Shown: one piece after another, positions 1 to 7,009 of the stretch
How the letters are laid out: each line of letters begins with the position of its first letter
Position numbering within the stretch: the stretch's first letter is position 1
NCBI GenBank assembly: GCA_017622875.1
Contig: JAGAQG010000063.1
Span: 1 to 64,000, forward strand
Direction: 5' to 3'
Origin: Lachnospiraceae bacterium
GTDB lineage: Bacteria; Bacillota; Clostridia; Lachnospirales; Lachnospiraceae
DNA length: 64,000 bases
The notes under the pieces: model-generated
Told to the model about the DNA's origin: nothing
Databases searched by the model: none
The model's input: only the letters and a program-made list of their open reading frames with translations
Translations under genes and position numbers: made by a program

Positions 1-2
1 AT

Positions 3-125
3 AAATATTTTGACGAAATAAATGAGGATCCTGTCATTTATCACTGGAAATACAAGTTGGAAGAGATTGACTCAAGCGAAGCATTAGTCGTTGATACATT
101 ACCCTTGAAAAGTCCAGTTAATTAA
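3..125 (+). CDS. C-terminal end of an unidentified protein (5' end outside window)
   Basis: The frame starting at base 3 is open from the window edge to a TAA at 123-125, followed at once by a second TAA. This gives the last 40 residues of a protein that starts upstream. The tail is mixed charged and hydrophobic (KYFDEINEDPVIYHWKYKLE and onward), with no membrane segment, cysteine cluster or motif I can name. Its end touches the point where the neighbouring hydrolase remnant begins. I do not recognise the family. Confidence 0.5.
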   Translation, partial: KYFDEINEDPVIYHWKYKLEEIDSSEALVVDTLPLKSPVN

Positions 126-160
126 TAACGGTTATACTAGTATGCAAGGTAATCGCAGCA

Positions 161-592
161 TTGAAAGGATGGGAGCACCGCAGTGATTTTGTGAACAGCC
201 TTGTCATTGGCGGATTTGAGAAACAGATGGGAAAAGCGTGGCTGTCCAAGAATGAGGAAAATGTGCAGAAATATGCTGATGACCCATTATCAGGCTTTGT
301 ATTTACATTGAATGCCTTTTATCACATGTTCGATGGCATGTCAAAGATGAATGCGCAGGAAAAATCAGGGAATATTCCAAAAGAACTTCCGATCTTCTTT
401 GTTGCAGGAAGCGAAGACCCGGTAGGAAACAATGGGAAAGGTGTAGAAACTGTTTTCCACAGATATCAGGAAAAGGGCGCTAAGAATGCGAAAATCAAGC
501 TTTACGAAGGTGACCGTCATGAAATCTTAAATGAACTGGACAGAGAAGTTGTTTTTGGAGATATTCTTTCCTGGATAGAGGGTATCCTATAG
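161..592 (+). pseudogene. 5'-truncated alpha/beta hydrolase (lysophospholipase / serine aminopeptidase S33-like)
   Basis: The 143 codons match only the C-terminal half of Hydrolase_4 (lysophospholipase/monoglyceride lipase-like) proteins. The acid segment VAGSEDPVGNNGKGV and the terminal histidine segment EGDRHEILNE are present. The N-terminal half with the HGxxE oxyanion loop and the GxSxG nucleophile is missing. The frame is open back to about base 122 and still reads family-like (VIAALKGWEHRS) from about 150. The homology therefore runs past the TTG at 161 and stops near another gene's end, which suggests a deletion or recombination junction at about 125-150. Without the serine it cannot be an active hydrolase. 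It may still be translated, but I see no good ribosome site. Confidence 0.7.
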
Positions 593-625
593 AAAAGCAG
601 ATGGAATGAGGAGTGAAAAAATATT

Positions 626-1339
626 ATGGAAATAAAAGCGGTATTATTTGATCTGGATGGCACATTGCTGCCGATGGATCAGGATGAGTTTGTAAAAGCA
701 TATTTTGGCCTGTTGGCGAAAAAGCTTGCCCCTCTAGGTTATGAGGCAGAAAAACTGATCAAGGTTTTGTGGATAGGCGTGGGTGCAATGGTAAAAAATG
801 AGGGAAGTGGTACCAATGAAGAAGCTTTCTGGAAAGTATTCACAAGCAGTTATGGTGAAGAGTCTTTAAAAGATAAGCCTTTCATCGATTCCTTTTACAG
901 AGAGGAATTTAATCAGGTACAGGCTGTCTGCGGCTTTGATAAAGCAGCAAAAGAGATTGTGGAATTGGTAAAGGAAAAAGGCAAGTTGCCGGTTCTGGCT
1001 ACAAATCCGCTGTTCCCGCATATCGCTACAGAAAATCGTATGCGCTGGGCGGGTCTGCAACCGGAGATGTTCGCCGCATATACAACCTATGAGGATTGCC
1101 ATTTTTGCAAACCAAATCCAAAATATTATGAGGAATTGCTGCAGAAACTGGATTTAAAACCAGAAGAATGCATCATGGTAGGAAATGATTTTGACGAAGA
1201 CATTGTACCGACAGAGAAGCTTGGTATGCAGGTGTTTTTGTTAACAGATTGTATGATTAATAAAAATAATGCGGATATTTCAAAATACCCACATGGGGAT
1301 TTCGAAGCTCTGAGAAGATATCTTGAAGAAAATTTATAA
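626..1339 (+). CDS. HAD-superfamily hydrolase
   Basis: This 237-residue soluble protein has the four HAD phosphatase motifs. Motif I is FDLDGT, with nucleophile Asp9 and acid Asp11. The segment LATNPLF stands for motif II. The lysine of motif III is in CKPNPKYY, and motif IV is VGNDFDEDI. An alpha-helical cap lies between motifs I and II, so this is a C1-type phosphatase of the phosphoglycolate phosphatase/beta-phosphoglucomutase group. The substrate cannot be predicted. A GAGGAG ribosome site precedes the ATG. It follows the hydrolase remnant by 33 bases and ends in a hairpin terminator. Confidence 0.85.
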   Translation: MEIKAVLFDLDGTLLPMDQDEFVKAYFGLLAKKLAPLGYEAEKLIKVLWIGVGAMVKNEGSGTNEEAFWKVFTSSYGEESLKDKPFIDSFYREEFNQVQAVCGFDKAAKEIVELVKEKGKLPVLATNPLFPHIATENRMRWAGLQPEMFAAYTTYEDCHFCKPNPKYYEELLQKLDLKPEECIMVGNDFDEDIVPTEKLGMQVFLLTDCMINKNNADISKYPHGDFEALRRYLEENL

Positions 1340-1361
1340 AATGTTAATTTGAATCTTTTTA

Positions 1362-1412
1362 AGGTGAATGCTATACTCGATATATCGAGATGGTATTCAC
1401 CATTTTTCTTTT
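1362..1412 (+). terminator. Rho-independent terminator of the HAD gene
   Basis: GGTGAAT (1363-1369) pairs with ATTCACC (1395-1401), and CTCGAT-AT-ATCGAG closes the top of the same hairpin with an internal loop. A T-rich tract follows. The position just after the HAD stop fits transcription termination. Confidence 0.55.
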
Positions 1413-1470
1413 ATGGCAAATCGCCAAAATTTCCAATTTATTTTATTAAAAACAAAGGAGTTAAAGCAGA

Positions 1471-1987
1471 TGGACAGAAAAGTAAATATTGTAGAGGATT
1501 TGGATGGCAAAAAAATTGTCATGATTCACGACATTCGTTTCAAGGGAAAACGAAAAATTGATTGGGAGGAAGTTGAGGTATATTTAAAAGAATATGTAGG
1601 ATCATATTACGAGATTTCTGAAACAGCAGAGAAAATATATATCGGTTCTAAATTTCCGAATGAATTTGCAGGATCAGAGGACACTGGGAGGCTGCGAGGG
1701 ACATTGGCAAAAGCGAAAGCCAATATGACGCAGGGGCTTCCGCAGATTATAGAGGTGGCATCTAATTGTAGATTTCAAGAAAATATGAAAGAGAAGCATC
1801 ATGGTGATGCAAAAAATGATGGTACAGATATACATCTAATTTTGCATTGCCGGTATATGATGAGGAAGGTGGATTGCAAAGATATAATGTTTTTAGAATT
1901 GAAATGCTTGTGCGGCATTCTCAAGATGGAAAAAAATATTTATATGATTTGGTAAATATAAAAAAGAGAACCGAGCACCCCGCTTAG
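1471..1987 (+). pseudogene. Frameshifted mobile-element-type protein (LPD/barnase-like nuclease-associated C-terminal domain)
   Basis: An ATG at 1471 follows AAAGGAG and opens a frame reading VEDLDGKKIVMIHDIRFKGK. This resembles proteins commonly carried on Clostridia conjugative elements and at the ends of large polyvalent phage/ICE proteins. The family-like reading continues to HHGDAKN near 1815-1820. There it leaves frame: the original frame becomes nonsense, while the +1 frame continues with WYRYTSNFALPVYDEEGG and ends at 1985-1987. Reading ATGGATGG where the sequence has ATGATGG would restore one protein, so a single-base deletion is the simplest explanation. Function is unknown. The family placement is from memory and moderate. 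Confidence 0.6.
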
Positions 1988-2090
1988 CCTTATGCGTACG
2001 GTAACAAACCCAGTTCTCTTTCTTGAAACTAAAGTAACATGATTTTTGAGCTATGTCAAGAAAATAAGTTGTGTCAATTTTTTTCGCTGA

Positions 2091-2852
2091 TTAGATGTAT
2101 AATATATTTGATTTGCGCTCTGAACAGACAGGAGCCAATTTCTGTGTAAATGCGGCTGTCATTTCCGGTGTCAATGCTCTTGCCTGATTTGGACAGATGC
2201 TGACGCAGCGCATACAGGAAATGCAAAGGTCATAGTTTGTCTGTTCCGGATGCTCTTCGGAAATTGCTTCTACAGGACAGTTCCATGCGCAGATGGCACA
2301 TCCGCCACAGTTTTCATTTACGACTGGTTTTGCAGGAACTCCGTTAAATGTTTTATATGGATAGTTGCCCGGAAGCTCTAAAGCTTTTGTAACATCAGCT
2401 TTTGTAAGCTCTACAATCTGAGCAGCAAATCCCTGAAGTTCTGATAAATCCTGTTCATCAGGGCGATTTGCACCAAACTGGCGAACAAGAGAATGCTCTG
2501 CAACTGCACCAACGCCTGCAATTGGAGTAAATCCACCAGCAACAGCAATGTCCTGTAATTCTACCAATGTATCATCAAATTCACGGTTCCCATAAACTGC
2601 GATCAAAACAGCTTTTGCACCATTTCCTTTAATCTGAGCCAATCTGGAAGCAGCCACTGCAGGAACTCTGCCGCCATAAGCAGGTGCCGCGATAATGCAG
2701 ATGTCTTCTTTTTCAATTTCCAATGCAGAAAAATCATAAGCATAGTCTGTTAAATCTACCAATTCCGCTTCCTGGTCAAATGCTGCCGCAAATACATCGG
2801 CAACATTCTGGGTACCGCCTGTCGGGCTAAAAATAATTTCGTATATTTTCAT
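2091..2852 (-). CDS. EFR1-type flavodoxin-ferredoxin fusion
   Basis: The 253-residue cytoplasmic redox protein starts with a flavodoxin-like domain (residues 1-155). The FMN phosphate loop is FSPTGGTQNVA near residue 8, and the segment AAPAYGGRVP follows. The C-terminal domain (about 175-235) carries two 4Fe-4S motifs, CGGCAICAWNCP and CISCMRCVSICP. This order matches the EFR1 family of clostridial ferrodoxins, thought to carry electrons between partners that are not defined here. It is monocistronic, with an AAAGGTGG ribosome site. The direct redox partner is unknown. Confidence 0.85.
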   Translation of the reverse strand: MKIYEIIFSPTGGTQNVADVFAAAFDQEAELVDLTDYAYDFSALEIEKEDICIIAAPAYGGRVPAVAASRLAQIKGNGAKAVLIAVYGNREFDDTLVELQDIAVAGGFTPIAGVGAVAEHSLVRQFGANRPDEQDLSELQGFAAQIVELTKADVTKALELPGNYPYKTFNGVPAKPVVNENCGGCAICAWNCPVEAISEEHPEQTNYDLCISCMRCVSICPNQARALTPEMTAAFTQKLAPVCSERKSNILYI

Positions 2853-2994
2853 AAATTTCCCACCTTTTGTAAATTAATAATTTCATTATAAGGAATCAAA
2901 AAAATTTCTTCAAGTCCAATGAATGGATTGCAGTTTTTGAAAAAATGTGGGATGATACTCCGTGGGAAATTCTCAGATAGAGGAGTAGGATAAA

Positions 2995-3840
2995 ATGAAA
3001 AAAACAATAGAAACAGTCAAAGAATTTGTCATGATTACAATTGCCACAGCCATTGTAGCAGCGGCAGTGTTCTTTTTCCTTGTACCAAGTCATGTGTCCG
3101 TAGGAAGTATTTCGGGTCTTGCCATTGTCATTGGAAATTTTGTATCGCTTCCAATTTCAGCAATCACAATGATCTTAAATATTGGCTTGCTGATCATCGG
3201 GTTCCTGTTTGTAGGACGAGAATTTGGCGGAAAAACAGTTTATACCTCGGTTTTACTTCCAGTGATCATTGGTATTTTTGAAAAAGTATTTCCGAATAAT
3301 GTTTCCATGACCGCAGATCCATTTCTGGATATGATCTGCTATGTGTTTGTAGTAAGTATCGGACTTGCAATGTTGTTTAACAGGAATGCATCCTCCGGAG
3401 GTCTGGACATTGTAGCAAAGCTAATGAACAAATTTCTGCATATGGACCTTGGAAATGCCATGTCTGTATCGGGAATGGTAGTCGCATTATCCTCAGCATT
3501 TGTGTATGATAAGAAAATTGTTGTATTAAGTGTTCTTGGTACTTATTTGAACGGAATCGTTCTGGATCACTTTATTTTTGGATTTAATCTAAAGAAGAGA
3601 GTATGCATTGTTTCCCAAAAGGAAGAAGAAATCAGAAGCTTTATTCTGCATGAGCTTCACAGCGGAGCAACCATCTACGAGGCATATGGAGCGTATAAGC
3701 TGGAACCGCGCAGGGAAATTATCACGATTGTAGATAAAAATGAGTATGCGAAGCTGATGACTTTCATCGAGAAGGTAGATCCGGCGGCTTTTGTAACTGT
3801 TTACACAGTAAATAAGATTATCTATCGTCCGAAGGTGTAA
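2995..3840 (+). CDS. YitT family membrane protein
   Basis: The 281-residue protein has about five to six membrane helices (residues 10-195), with the family segments VPSHVSVGSISGLAIV and NRNASSGGLDIVAK. A soluble DUF2179 domain of about 80 residues ends in the VTVYTVNKIIYRPKV tail. Members are widespread in Firmicutes and their transport substrate is not established. The AGGAG ribosome site is well placed. It is convergent with trxB and shares a terminator region with it. Confidence 0.88.
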   Translation: MKKTIETVKEFVMITIATAIVAAAVFFFLVPSHVSVGSISGLAIVIGNFVSLPISAITMILNIGLLIIGFLFVGREFGGKTVYTSVLLPVIIGIFEKVFPNNVSMTADPFLDMICYVFVVSIGLAMLFNRNASSGGLDIVAKLMNKFLHMDLGNAMSVSGMVVALSSAFVYDKKIVVLSVLGTYLNGIVLDHFIFGFNLKKRVCIVSQKEEEIRSFILHELHSGATIYEAYGAYKLEPRREIITIVDKNEYAKLMTFIEKVDPAAFVTVYTVNKIIYRPKV

Positions 3841-3857
3841 TAGTGTCATTATAAAAC

Positions 3858-3883
3858 AACGGGACTCGAAAGAGCCCCGTTAG
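3858..3883. terminator. Bidirectional terminator between yitT-like gene and trxB
   Basis: AACGGGACTC and GAGCCCCGTT flank a GAAA tetraloop, with one mismatch. On the minus strand the hairpin is followed by TTGTTTTAT, so it serves trxA-trxB best. It may also stop the + strand gene. Confidence 0.65.
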
Positions 3884-3888
3884 CTATA

Positions 3889-4812
3889 TTATTTAATCTC
3901 TGCAAGGTATTCTTCCGCCTCGTGTGCCGCCATAGCTCCGTCAGCCACAGCAGTCACAATCTGCCGAAGCTTCTTCGTCCGGACATCCCCAATTGCAAAA
4001 ACACCAGGAATATTTGTTTTCGTGGATTCGTCCGCGATTACATATCCGGAAGCGTCCAGTTCTAATTGTCCTTTTACAAGTTCTGTAGCAGGCTTTCTGC
4101 CAACACTGATAAAAATTCCATCACAGTCAATTAAAGATTCTTCCCCAGTAGCTACATCCTTAATTTTTACGCCAGTCAATTTTCCGTCAGAAATCAGTTC
4201 AGAAACTGTGCTGTTCCAGCGAAACTCAATATTTTCAGCCTTCATAAGCGGTTCATGGTAGATTTTTGTGGCGCGAAGGGAATCTCTTCTGTGTACGATA
4301 ATGACTTTTTCGCAGATACGGGATAACTGCATTGCGTCTGCAGCAGCAGTATTTCCGCCGCCAACCACAACAACAGTCTTTTCTTTGTAGAACATTCCAT
4401 CACAAGCCGCACAGTAATTGACTCCTCGTCCTACCAATTCCTTTTCCTTTGGAACACCAAGTGTTCTTGGGTTTGCACCTGTGGCATAAATGACAGTATG
4501 TCCGTAGAAAGTTCCTTCACTTGCCTCAATAACCTTTGGAGAAGAAGAAAAATCCACAGATAGTACCTCTGCAATCTCTGTTTTCGCCCCGAAACGTTCT
4601 GCACTTGCCTGCATTTTTTCGCCCAATGTAAACCCGTCAATGCCATCCTCAAATCCAGGATAATTGTCAATCTGTGAGGTCAGTGCCATCTGCCCGCCAG
4701 CGGAAAGCTTTTCTAAAACGATAACGTCAAGACCGGCTCTGGCAGCATACAATGCTGCAGTATATCCGCCAGGTCCGCCGCCAATGATGACCATATCATA
4801 AATGTGTTTCAT
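3889..4812 (-). CDS. trxB: Thioredoxin-disulfide reductase
   Basis: The 307-residue FAD flavoprotein reduces thioredoxin with a pyridine nucleotide. The FAD dinucleotide site IIGGGPGGYTAALYAARAG is at residues 9-27. The redox-active CAACDG is at 134-139 (CATC in many relatives). The NADPH-domain loop is VVGGGNTAAADA, with the HRRDSLRA basic patch, and the closing FAD motif is GVFAIGDVR. Length and domain order are canonical for the low-molecular-weight type. It lies 10 bases downstream of trxA on the same strand, so the two form an operon. The candidate Crp/Fnr site upstream of trxA would control both. Confidence 0.95.
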   Translation of the reverse strand: MKHIYDMVIIGGGPGGYTAALYAARAGLDVIVLEKLSAGGQMALTSQIDNYPGFEDGIDGFTLGEKMQASAERFGAKTEIAEVLSVDFSSSPKVIEASEGTFYGHTVIYATGANPRTLGVPKEKELVGRGVNYCAACDGMFYKEKTVVVVGGGNTAAADAMQLSRICEKVIIVHRRDSLRATKIYHEPLMKAENIEFRWNSTVSELISDGKLTGVKIKDVATGEESLIDCDGIFISVGRKPATELVKGQLELDASGYVIADESTKTNIPGVFAIGDVRTKKLRQIVTAVADGAMAAHEAEEYLAEIK

Positions 4813-4822
4813 ATTCGACTCC

Positions 4823-5149
4823 TTACATATTCAGTGCTTCATTGATAAAAGCTTCAATCTGTGCCTTGGATTCTGGTGCAACGATAGAAGAGATTGCCTG
4901 TCCGCCTTTGTAAATTACCAGTGTCGGGATTACCTCAATCTGTTCTTTCATCGCCAGTTCCTGTTCTTCATCAATGTTAAGCTTTCCAATTACAATCTTA
5001 TCACTGTACTGTTCAGCAACCTTATCCAGTGCCGGAGCAATGCGGCGGCAATATACACACCAAGGTGCCCAGAAATCTATGAGAACCGCTTTGTTCTCAT
5101 CATTCACATATTTTTCAAAAAGTTCTTTATTTAAATTCATAGCTGCCAT
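4823..5149 (-). CDS. trxA: Thioredoxin with atypical CVYC active site
   Basis: The 108-residue thioredoxin fold has active site WAPWCVYCRR (Cys31 and Cys34) and cis-proline segment VIPTLVIYKGG. Most thioredoxins carry CGPC; Val-Tyr between the cysteines should shift redox potential and partner choice. The direct link to trxB indicates that it is reduced by that enzyme. The ribosome site AAAGGA precedes the ATG. The promoter region holds a CTGTGA-N5-TCACAG palindrome about 41 bases from a plausible start of transcription. Confidence 0.9.
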   Translation of the reverse strand: MAAMNLNKELFEKYVNDENKAVLIDFWAPWCVYCRRIAPALDKVAEQYSDKIVIGKLNIDEEQELAMKEQIEVIPTLVIYKGGQAISSIVAPESKAQIEAFINEALNM

Positions 5150-5235
5150 AATCGTCAGTTCCTTTCTTTTTTATCAGTATTTGTAAAGTTTATTTATTTA
5201 AGTCATCTTTAAAATATCAAAAGAAAAAGTTTTCC

Positions 5236-5254
5236 TCTGTGACTTCCTCACAGA
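5236..5254. promoter_or_regulatory. Crp/Fnr-type operator upstream of trxA
   Basis: TCTGTGA (5236-5242), spacer CTTCC and TCACAGA (5248-5254) form a perfect 7-base inverted repeat. A weak minus-strand -10 (TATTTT, complement of 5211-5216) would place transcription start near 5204, with the site centred at about -41. That is class II activator geometry. A near-identical palindrome occurs at 6921-6938. Confidence 0.6.
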
Positions 5255-5289
5255 ACTGTATCTGCACCAGTTTTGGAAGGTGCTGATAA

Positions 5290-5318
5290 TTGACATATCC
5301 CGGTAACAGATTTATAAT
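5290..5318 (+). promoter_or_regulatory. Sigma-A promoter of the Crp/Fnr gene
   Basis: TTGACA at 5290-5295 and TATAAT at 5313-5318 are separated by 17 bases, a consensus vegetative promoter. The operator at 5236-5254 lies about 80 bases upstream of the expected start. Confidence 0.75.
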
Positions 5319-5344
5319 TTTTCTATCAGGCAGGAGGAAGCAAA

Positions 5345-6004
5345 ATGGATTTTCAAAGCTATTTTCCAATTTGGGATAAATTAACACCAGCACAGCAGGA
5401 AAGACTAAAAAATGCAGTGATACCGTTTGAAGGCAAAAAGGGAATCATTTTACATAATGGAGATATCGACTGTATTGGTCTTTTATTGATTCGTTCAGGA
5501 CAGCTTAGAGTGTTTGTTCTTTCCGATGAAGGAAGAGAGATTACGCTGTATCGTTTGTTTGATATGGATATTTGTCTCTTTTCAGCATCTTGTGTAATGC
5601 CGGATATTCAGTTCAATATTGTAGTGGAAGCTGAAAAAGATACACAGATGTGGATCATTCCACCGTGTTTATATAAAGAATTGATGCAGGAATCCGCAGC
5701 GGTGGCAAACTATTCGAATCAACTGATCAGCAGTCGTTTTTCCGAGGTCATGTGGCTGATGGAACAGATTATGTGGAAAAGCTTTGATAAACGTCTGGCA
5801 GGATTCCTCCTTGAAGAATGTGCGTTGGAGAGCAGTGAGGTGCTGAAAATCACCCATGAAAAAATTGCCAATCATATGGGAACTGCCCGTGAAGTCGTTA
5901 CCCGAATGTTACGCTATTTCCAAAGTGAAGGAATGGTAAAACTTACCCGTGGAACAATCGAGATAACAGATTCGAAAAAGTTGGAAGAACTAAATGAAGC
6001 ATAA
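5345..6004 (+). CDS. Crp/Fnr family transcriptional regulator
   Basis: The 219-residue protein has an N-terminal cyclic-nucleotide-binding-type beta-roll (about 15-125), a dimerisation helix, and a winged helix-turn-helix near 160-200. The recognition helix GTAREVVTRMLRYF keeps the Arg-Glu-x-x-x-Arg triad with which E. coli CRP reads TGTGA. The two nearby palindromes have TGTGA half-sites, so this protein is their likely reader. Cysteines in the DMDICLFSASC segment could be a redox sensor, but there is no Fnr-type N-terminal cysteine cluster. The AGGAGG site is strong. It is divergent from trxAB. The effector is unknown. Confidence 0.9.
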   Translation: MDFQSYFPIWDKLTPAQQERLKNAVIPFEGKKGIILHNGDIDCIGLLLIRSGQLRVFVLSDEGREITLYRLFDMDICLFSASCVMPDIQFNIVVEAEKDTQMWIIPPCLYKELMQESAAVANYSNQLISSRFSEVMWLMEQIMWKSFDKRLAGFLLEECALESSEVLKITHEKIANHMGTAREVVTRMLRYFQSEGMVKLTRGTIEITDSKKLEELNEA

Positions 6005-6005
6005 A

Positions 6006-6045
6006 AGAAGTGCCTGTGCAGGAATCTGCAGCAGGCACTTCAAAT
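6006..6045. terminator. Terminator between crp-type gene and SDR
   Basis: GAAGTGCCTG-TGCAG-GAAT-CTGCA-GCAGGCACTTC forms a nearly perfect long hairpin between the two convergent genes. The flanking T tract is weak, but the stem is strong. Confidence 0.65.
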
Positions 6046-6070
6046 TTATGAGGCAAAAAATGTTACCAAA

Positions 6071-6823
6071 TTAAGTTCTGGCCATACCATCGACGCTTAA
6101 GACAACGCCTGTGATATAGGAAGCTTCATCAGATGCAAGGAACACAAATGCATTGGCAATGTCTTGTGGCTGACCCAGTCTGCGAAGCGGAATCTGTGCG
6201 ATCATTGGATCAATGATTTCCTTTGGAACGGCTTTCATCATATCTGTTTCTATGATTCCAGGAGCCACCGCATTCACGCGGATACCCTTTGGTCCAAGCT
6301 CTCTTGCAAGGGAAACTGTGAGACCATTTACAGCAAATTTGGAAGCCGGGTAAGCGATACCGCTTGGCTGTCCATAGATACTTACCATAGAAGAAGTATT
6401 CAAAATAACGCCGCTTCCTCTGGCAATCATGCATTCACACGCTGCACGTGTTGCATTGTAAACACCTTTTACGTTCAGGTCCATTACCTTGTCAAAAGCT
6501 TCTTCTGTATAGCTTGTAAAAGGAGTGCTTTCAGAAACGCCTGCATTATTTACTAAAATATCTACGCAGCCATATTTTGTGGTTGCTTCTACAAAGGTGC
6601 TGCGAACCGATTCGTAACTGCTAAGATCCGGGCTGAATCCACCGATGATTGCGTCTGGATATTTTTCCTTTAATTTTGCAACTGCCTTATCTGCGGATTC
6701 CTGTGAACTTGCGGAGAGGATGACAGTAGCGCCTTCCTTTAAAAATGCATCTGCAGTGGCATATCCGATACCGCGGCTTCCGCCAGTAATGATTGCAACC
6801 TTATCTTTTAATCTTTTACTCAT
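6071..6823 (-). CDS. Short-chain dehydrogenase/reductase (possible hydroxysteroid dehydrogenase)
   Basis: The 250-residue classical SDR has the cofactor loop TGGSRGIG (residues 14-21), NNAG in strand beta4, Ser in the NTSSMVS segment, the catalytic YPASK pair, and the PGIIETDM loop. SDRs reduce or oxidise carbonyl/alcohol pairs with NAD(P)H. Overall it resembles the BaiA/3-oxoacyl reductase branch, which in Lachnospiraceae includes bile acid hydroxysteroid dehydrogenases; that substrate is only a possibility. It is transcribed divergently from the flavodiiron gene, and the palindrome at 6921-6938 lies between them. The AGGAGG ribosome site is good. Confidence 0.85.
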   Translation of the reverse strand: MSKRLKDKVAIITGGSRGIGYATADAFLKEGATVILSASSQESADKAVAKLKEKYPDAIIGGFSPDLSSYESVRSTFVEATTKYGCVDILVNNAGVSESTPFTSYTEEAFDKVMDLNVKGVYNATRAACECMIARGSGVILNTSSMVSIYGQPSGIAYPASKFAVNGLTVSLARELGPKGIRVNAVAPGIIETDMMKAVPKEIIDPMIAQIPLRRLGQPQDIANAFVFLASDEASYITGVVLSVDGMART

Positions 6824-6920
6824 AAAACTACCTCCTCATTCAAATGATATTTATTTTATAAGATATATTTGCCTTCCTGTTTTGAAGTTAGTTGTATCTT
6901 ACGTGGTAATATCTGGTTTT

Positions 6921-6962
6921 TCTGTGACAAAATCACAGTTTTGAAAATGGATATGATATAAT
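6921..6962 (+). promoter_or_regulatory. Crp/Fnr-type operator and promoter of the flavodiiron gene
   Basis: TCTGTGA-CAAAA-TCACAG (6921-6938) repeats the palindrome found before trxA, with the same 5-base spacer. TATAAT lies at 6957-6962 with no -35 hexamer; the operator occupies that place, centred about -40 from the expected start. This is the classic class II activated promoter. On the other strand a TAAGAT (complement of 6896-6901) is at the same distance, so one site could drive both the flavodiiron gene and the SDR. Confidence 0.65.
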
Positions 6963-7009
6963 ATGATAACAACAAGAGGCGAGACCCGAAAATAAAGGAG
7001 GATTTCTAA

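Noticed and set aside
1962-2022. AAAGAGAACC/CCAGTTCTCTTT inverted arms after the frameshifted gene
   Set aside because: The loop is about 40 bases long and pairing is imperfect; too weak to list as a terminator although it may serve the minus-strand EFR1 gene.
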